A stretch of DNA of 13,554 nt from positions 1 through 13,554 of the forward strand of contig CAKOXP010000024.1 in the NCBI GenBank assembly GCA_934130175.1. Direction: 5' to 3'. The DNA comes from an uncultured Bacilli bacterium (GTDB taxonomy: Bacteria > Bacillota_I > Bacilli_A > RF39 > UBA660). This document shows, one piece after another, positions 12,671 to 13,554 of this stretch. The notes below the pieces were generated by a model. That model made no database searches and was not told where the DNA came from. It was given only the letters and a program-made list of their open reading frames with translations. Position 1 is the first letter of the stretch, and the number at the start of each line of letters is the position of its first letter. The position numbers and the translations under genes are program-made.

Positions 12671-13216
12671 ATGAAGAAGATATTTAAATTTGTAAAACAG
12701 AATATAATAGGATTTATAATAGGTGGAATAGTTTTTGGAAGTCTAGGAGTATATGCAGCAGGTGTAATAGCAGCAAATGAAGTAACATATTCAAATGCAT
12801 CATCAGGACTTTCGTCAACAAATGTAAAAGGAGCATTAGATGAGTTGAATACAAAGGCAACTGAAAAGATAGAAGAAGCTGAGATGAAATGTCCTTCTGG
12901 TAATCTTTGCTCAAAGACAAATTTACATAAAACAATATTTGCTAGTAAAATGGGTATATGTATTAATAGAAATAACATATTACAATGTTTTAAGATAAAT
13001 AATTACGATGTAGAAAAAAAACGTATTCAACAAGTATTCTCAGATATTAGTTGCTACATCGACTCGGATGGCAGTATGATCTGTAGAGCTTCTGATTTTG
13101 ACTGCAGAGTCTACTCAAATGGTGATGTGGGATGTGAAGATAATTATGATAATATGATTACAGGCTGTCGAGTGGAGTCTGATGGCTCTGCTGATTGCTA
13201 TTGGGGCTATTCATAG
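12671..13216 (+). CDS. Secreted or membrane-anchored cysteine-rich protein with C-x8/9-C hairpin repeats
   Basis: The 181-residue protein has a basic head and a hydrophobic segment (about 11-35) that is either a signal peptide (VYAAG/VIAAN) or an anchor. A stretch SNASSGLSSTNVKGALDEL (41-59) is of the type seen in surface proteins and phage tail-fibre modules of gut Firmicutes. A short helix follows, then a domain with ten Cys (74, 80, 97, 106, 128, 138, 145, 155, 166, 176). Cys pairs 128/138, 145/155 and 166/176 enclose the motif C-[YR]-[IV]-x-S-[DN]-G-[SD]-x2-C, and 97/106 encloses a looser version. Disulfide-closed beta hairpins are likely. It follows the acidic gene by 33 bases without a terminator, so an operon is probable. 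GGGAGAA precedes ATG 12671. Function is unknown. Confidence 0.75.
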   Translation: MKKIFKFVKQNIIGFIIGGIVFGSLGVYAAGVIAANEVTYSNASSGLSSTNVKGALDELNTKATEKIEEAEMKCPSGNLCSKTNLHKTIFASKMGICINRNNILQCFKINNYDVEKKRIQQVFSDISCYIDSDGSMICRASDFDCRVYSNGDVGCEDNYDNMITGCRVESDGSADCYWGYS

Positions 13217-13217
13217 A

Positions 13218-13334
13218 ATGGATAATCTCAGTATATCTAATAATCTAAAATCTGTCTCTGCTCACGCAAAGATATTTTATGAACCATATGTGGAGACGAA
13301 TAGTGCCGAACAAGTAAGTGATGATAAGCACTGA
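13218..13334 (+). CDS. Doubtful 38-codon ORF after the Cys-rich gene
   Basis: An ATG two bases after the upstream stop opens 38 codons ending in TGA, with the sequence MDNLSISNNLKS continuing to EQVSDDKH. No good ribosome binding site is present; GGGG at 13203-13206 is 11 bases away. It would be the only gene in the window ending in TGA. Base composition here is less AT-rich than its surroundings, so this may be a remnant of a foreign gene and not a translated peptide. Confidence 0.2.
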   Translation: MDNLSISNNLKSVSAHAKIFYEPYVETNSAEQVSDDKH

Positions 13335-13478
13335 AAAAGAAAGAAATCAAAGAATAAAGAATATAAAGATTATCTAACAAGAAAAATATTTCTATTACTA
13401 TTTAGATGTTTCCTTAGTACTTTGAAAGTTAGAATTTTAACATTGTTAATAACTATTAGAAAGATAGAGTTTCAAATT
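13335..13478. other. Non-coding AT-rich spacer
   Basis: No ORF with a ribosome binding site, no RNA gene and no convincing terminator is seen here. A short inverted repeat (AGTG/CACT, 13317-13332) is too weak to call. It separates the Cys-rich gene from the possible insertion-sequence end. Confidence 0.5.
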
Positions 13479-13554
13479 TGAACTAGTCAACAAAAAGTAG
13501 ACAGTTAAATAGAATTTATTTGAACCCTAGTTGAGTTCTATACTCAACTGGGGT
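13479..13554. mobile_element. Possible IS3-like element end, cut by the window edge
   Basis: The stretch beginning TGAACTAGTCAAC and continuing CAAAAAGTAGACA (to 13503) has the TG start and AAAAAGTnGACA-like core of IS3-family terminal repeats. A strong hairpin follows at 13524-13554. The transposase, the other end and any target duplication are outside the window, so this is pattern resemblance only. Confidence 0.3.
13524..13554. repeat. 12-bp inverted repeat at the window end
   Basis: ACCCTAGTTGAG (13524-13535) pairs with CTCAACTGGGGT (13543-13554) around the loop TTCTATA, with a single T-G wobble. No T run is visible on the minus strand, and the plus strand is cut off, so it may be a terminator or the subterminal hairpin of a mobile element. 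Confidence 0.7.

Noticed and set aside
12667..12978. 103-codon ORF on the minus strand, and similar minus-strand ORFs at 1008-1289, 5729-5938, 11861-12049, 12148-12363 and 12714-12935
   Set aside because: They are antisense to well-supported genes, lack ribosome binding sites and have low-complexity hydrophobic translations.
1..13554. Genetic code 4 (UGA = Trp)
   Set aside because: All Trp codons seen are TGG, and no gene needs TGA read-through to be complete.
1..13554. tRNA or rRNA genes
   Set aside because: No cloverleaf or rRNA-like stretch was seen in the intergenic regions, which are short and AT-rich.

Overview
The window is very AT-rich and densely packed. Genes have short AGGAGG-type ribosome binding sites, sigma-A-like promoters and U-tract terminators. 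It encodes a lipoprotein foldase with a lipobox, a CIRCE-controlled small heat-shock gene and two YjcZ-type sporulation peptides. Together these point to a Firmicutes/Bacilli relative, possibly one of the uncultured gut lineages close to the Mollicutes; this placement is an inference. Tryptophan is encoded by TGG. All 15 well-supported reading frames end in TAA or TAG, none in TGA.

Left end (1-2785). The window opens in a broken N-acetylmuramoyl-L-alanine amidase gene. Shreds of its catalytic domain lie in different frames in 1-150, and the C-terminal part with three LysM domains is open from 151 to 864. After a terminator comes a two-gene operon with its own promoter: a small HNH nuclease (1114-1590) and a DGQHR-domain protein related to DndB (1600-2694). 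Three AGATCT sites spaced exactly 13 bp sit at the promoter. This orphan nuclease/DGQHR module is the best candidate for an undescribed system here.

Middle (2786-8606). On the minus strand are a secreted, membrane-anchored thioredoxin-like protein and an MscS-type mechanosensitive channel. On the plus strand are an Hsp20 chaperone under a CIRCE operator and a P-type Ca2+-ATPase. A PrsA-like parvulin lipoprotein follows on the minus strand. These are envelope and stress housekeeping functions, separated by compact terminators that often serve both strands.

Right part (8607-13554). Two tandem YjcZ-like peptides, absent from simple long-ORF calls, precede a CmpB-family membrane protein. That gene runs tail-to-tail, with a 17-bp overlap, into an operon of an unrecognised membrane-anchored protein and a HIT hydrolase. 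Divergently, a long acidic scaffold-like protein with a WG-like N-terminus and C-terminal coiled coil is followed by a secreted cysteine-rich protein built on C-x8/9-C hairpins. The last 338 bases hold no convincing gene. They contain a doubtful 38-codon ORF and a possible insertion-sequence end with a strong hairpin at the window edge.
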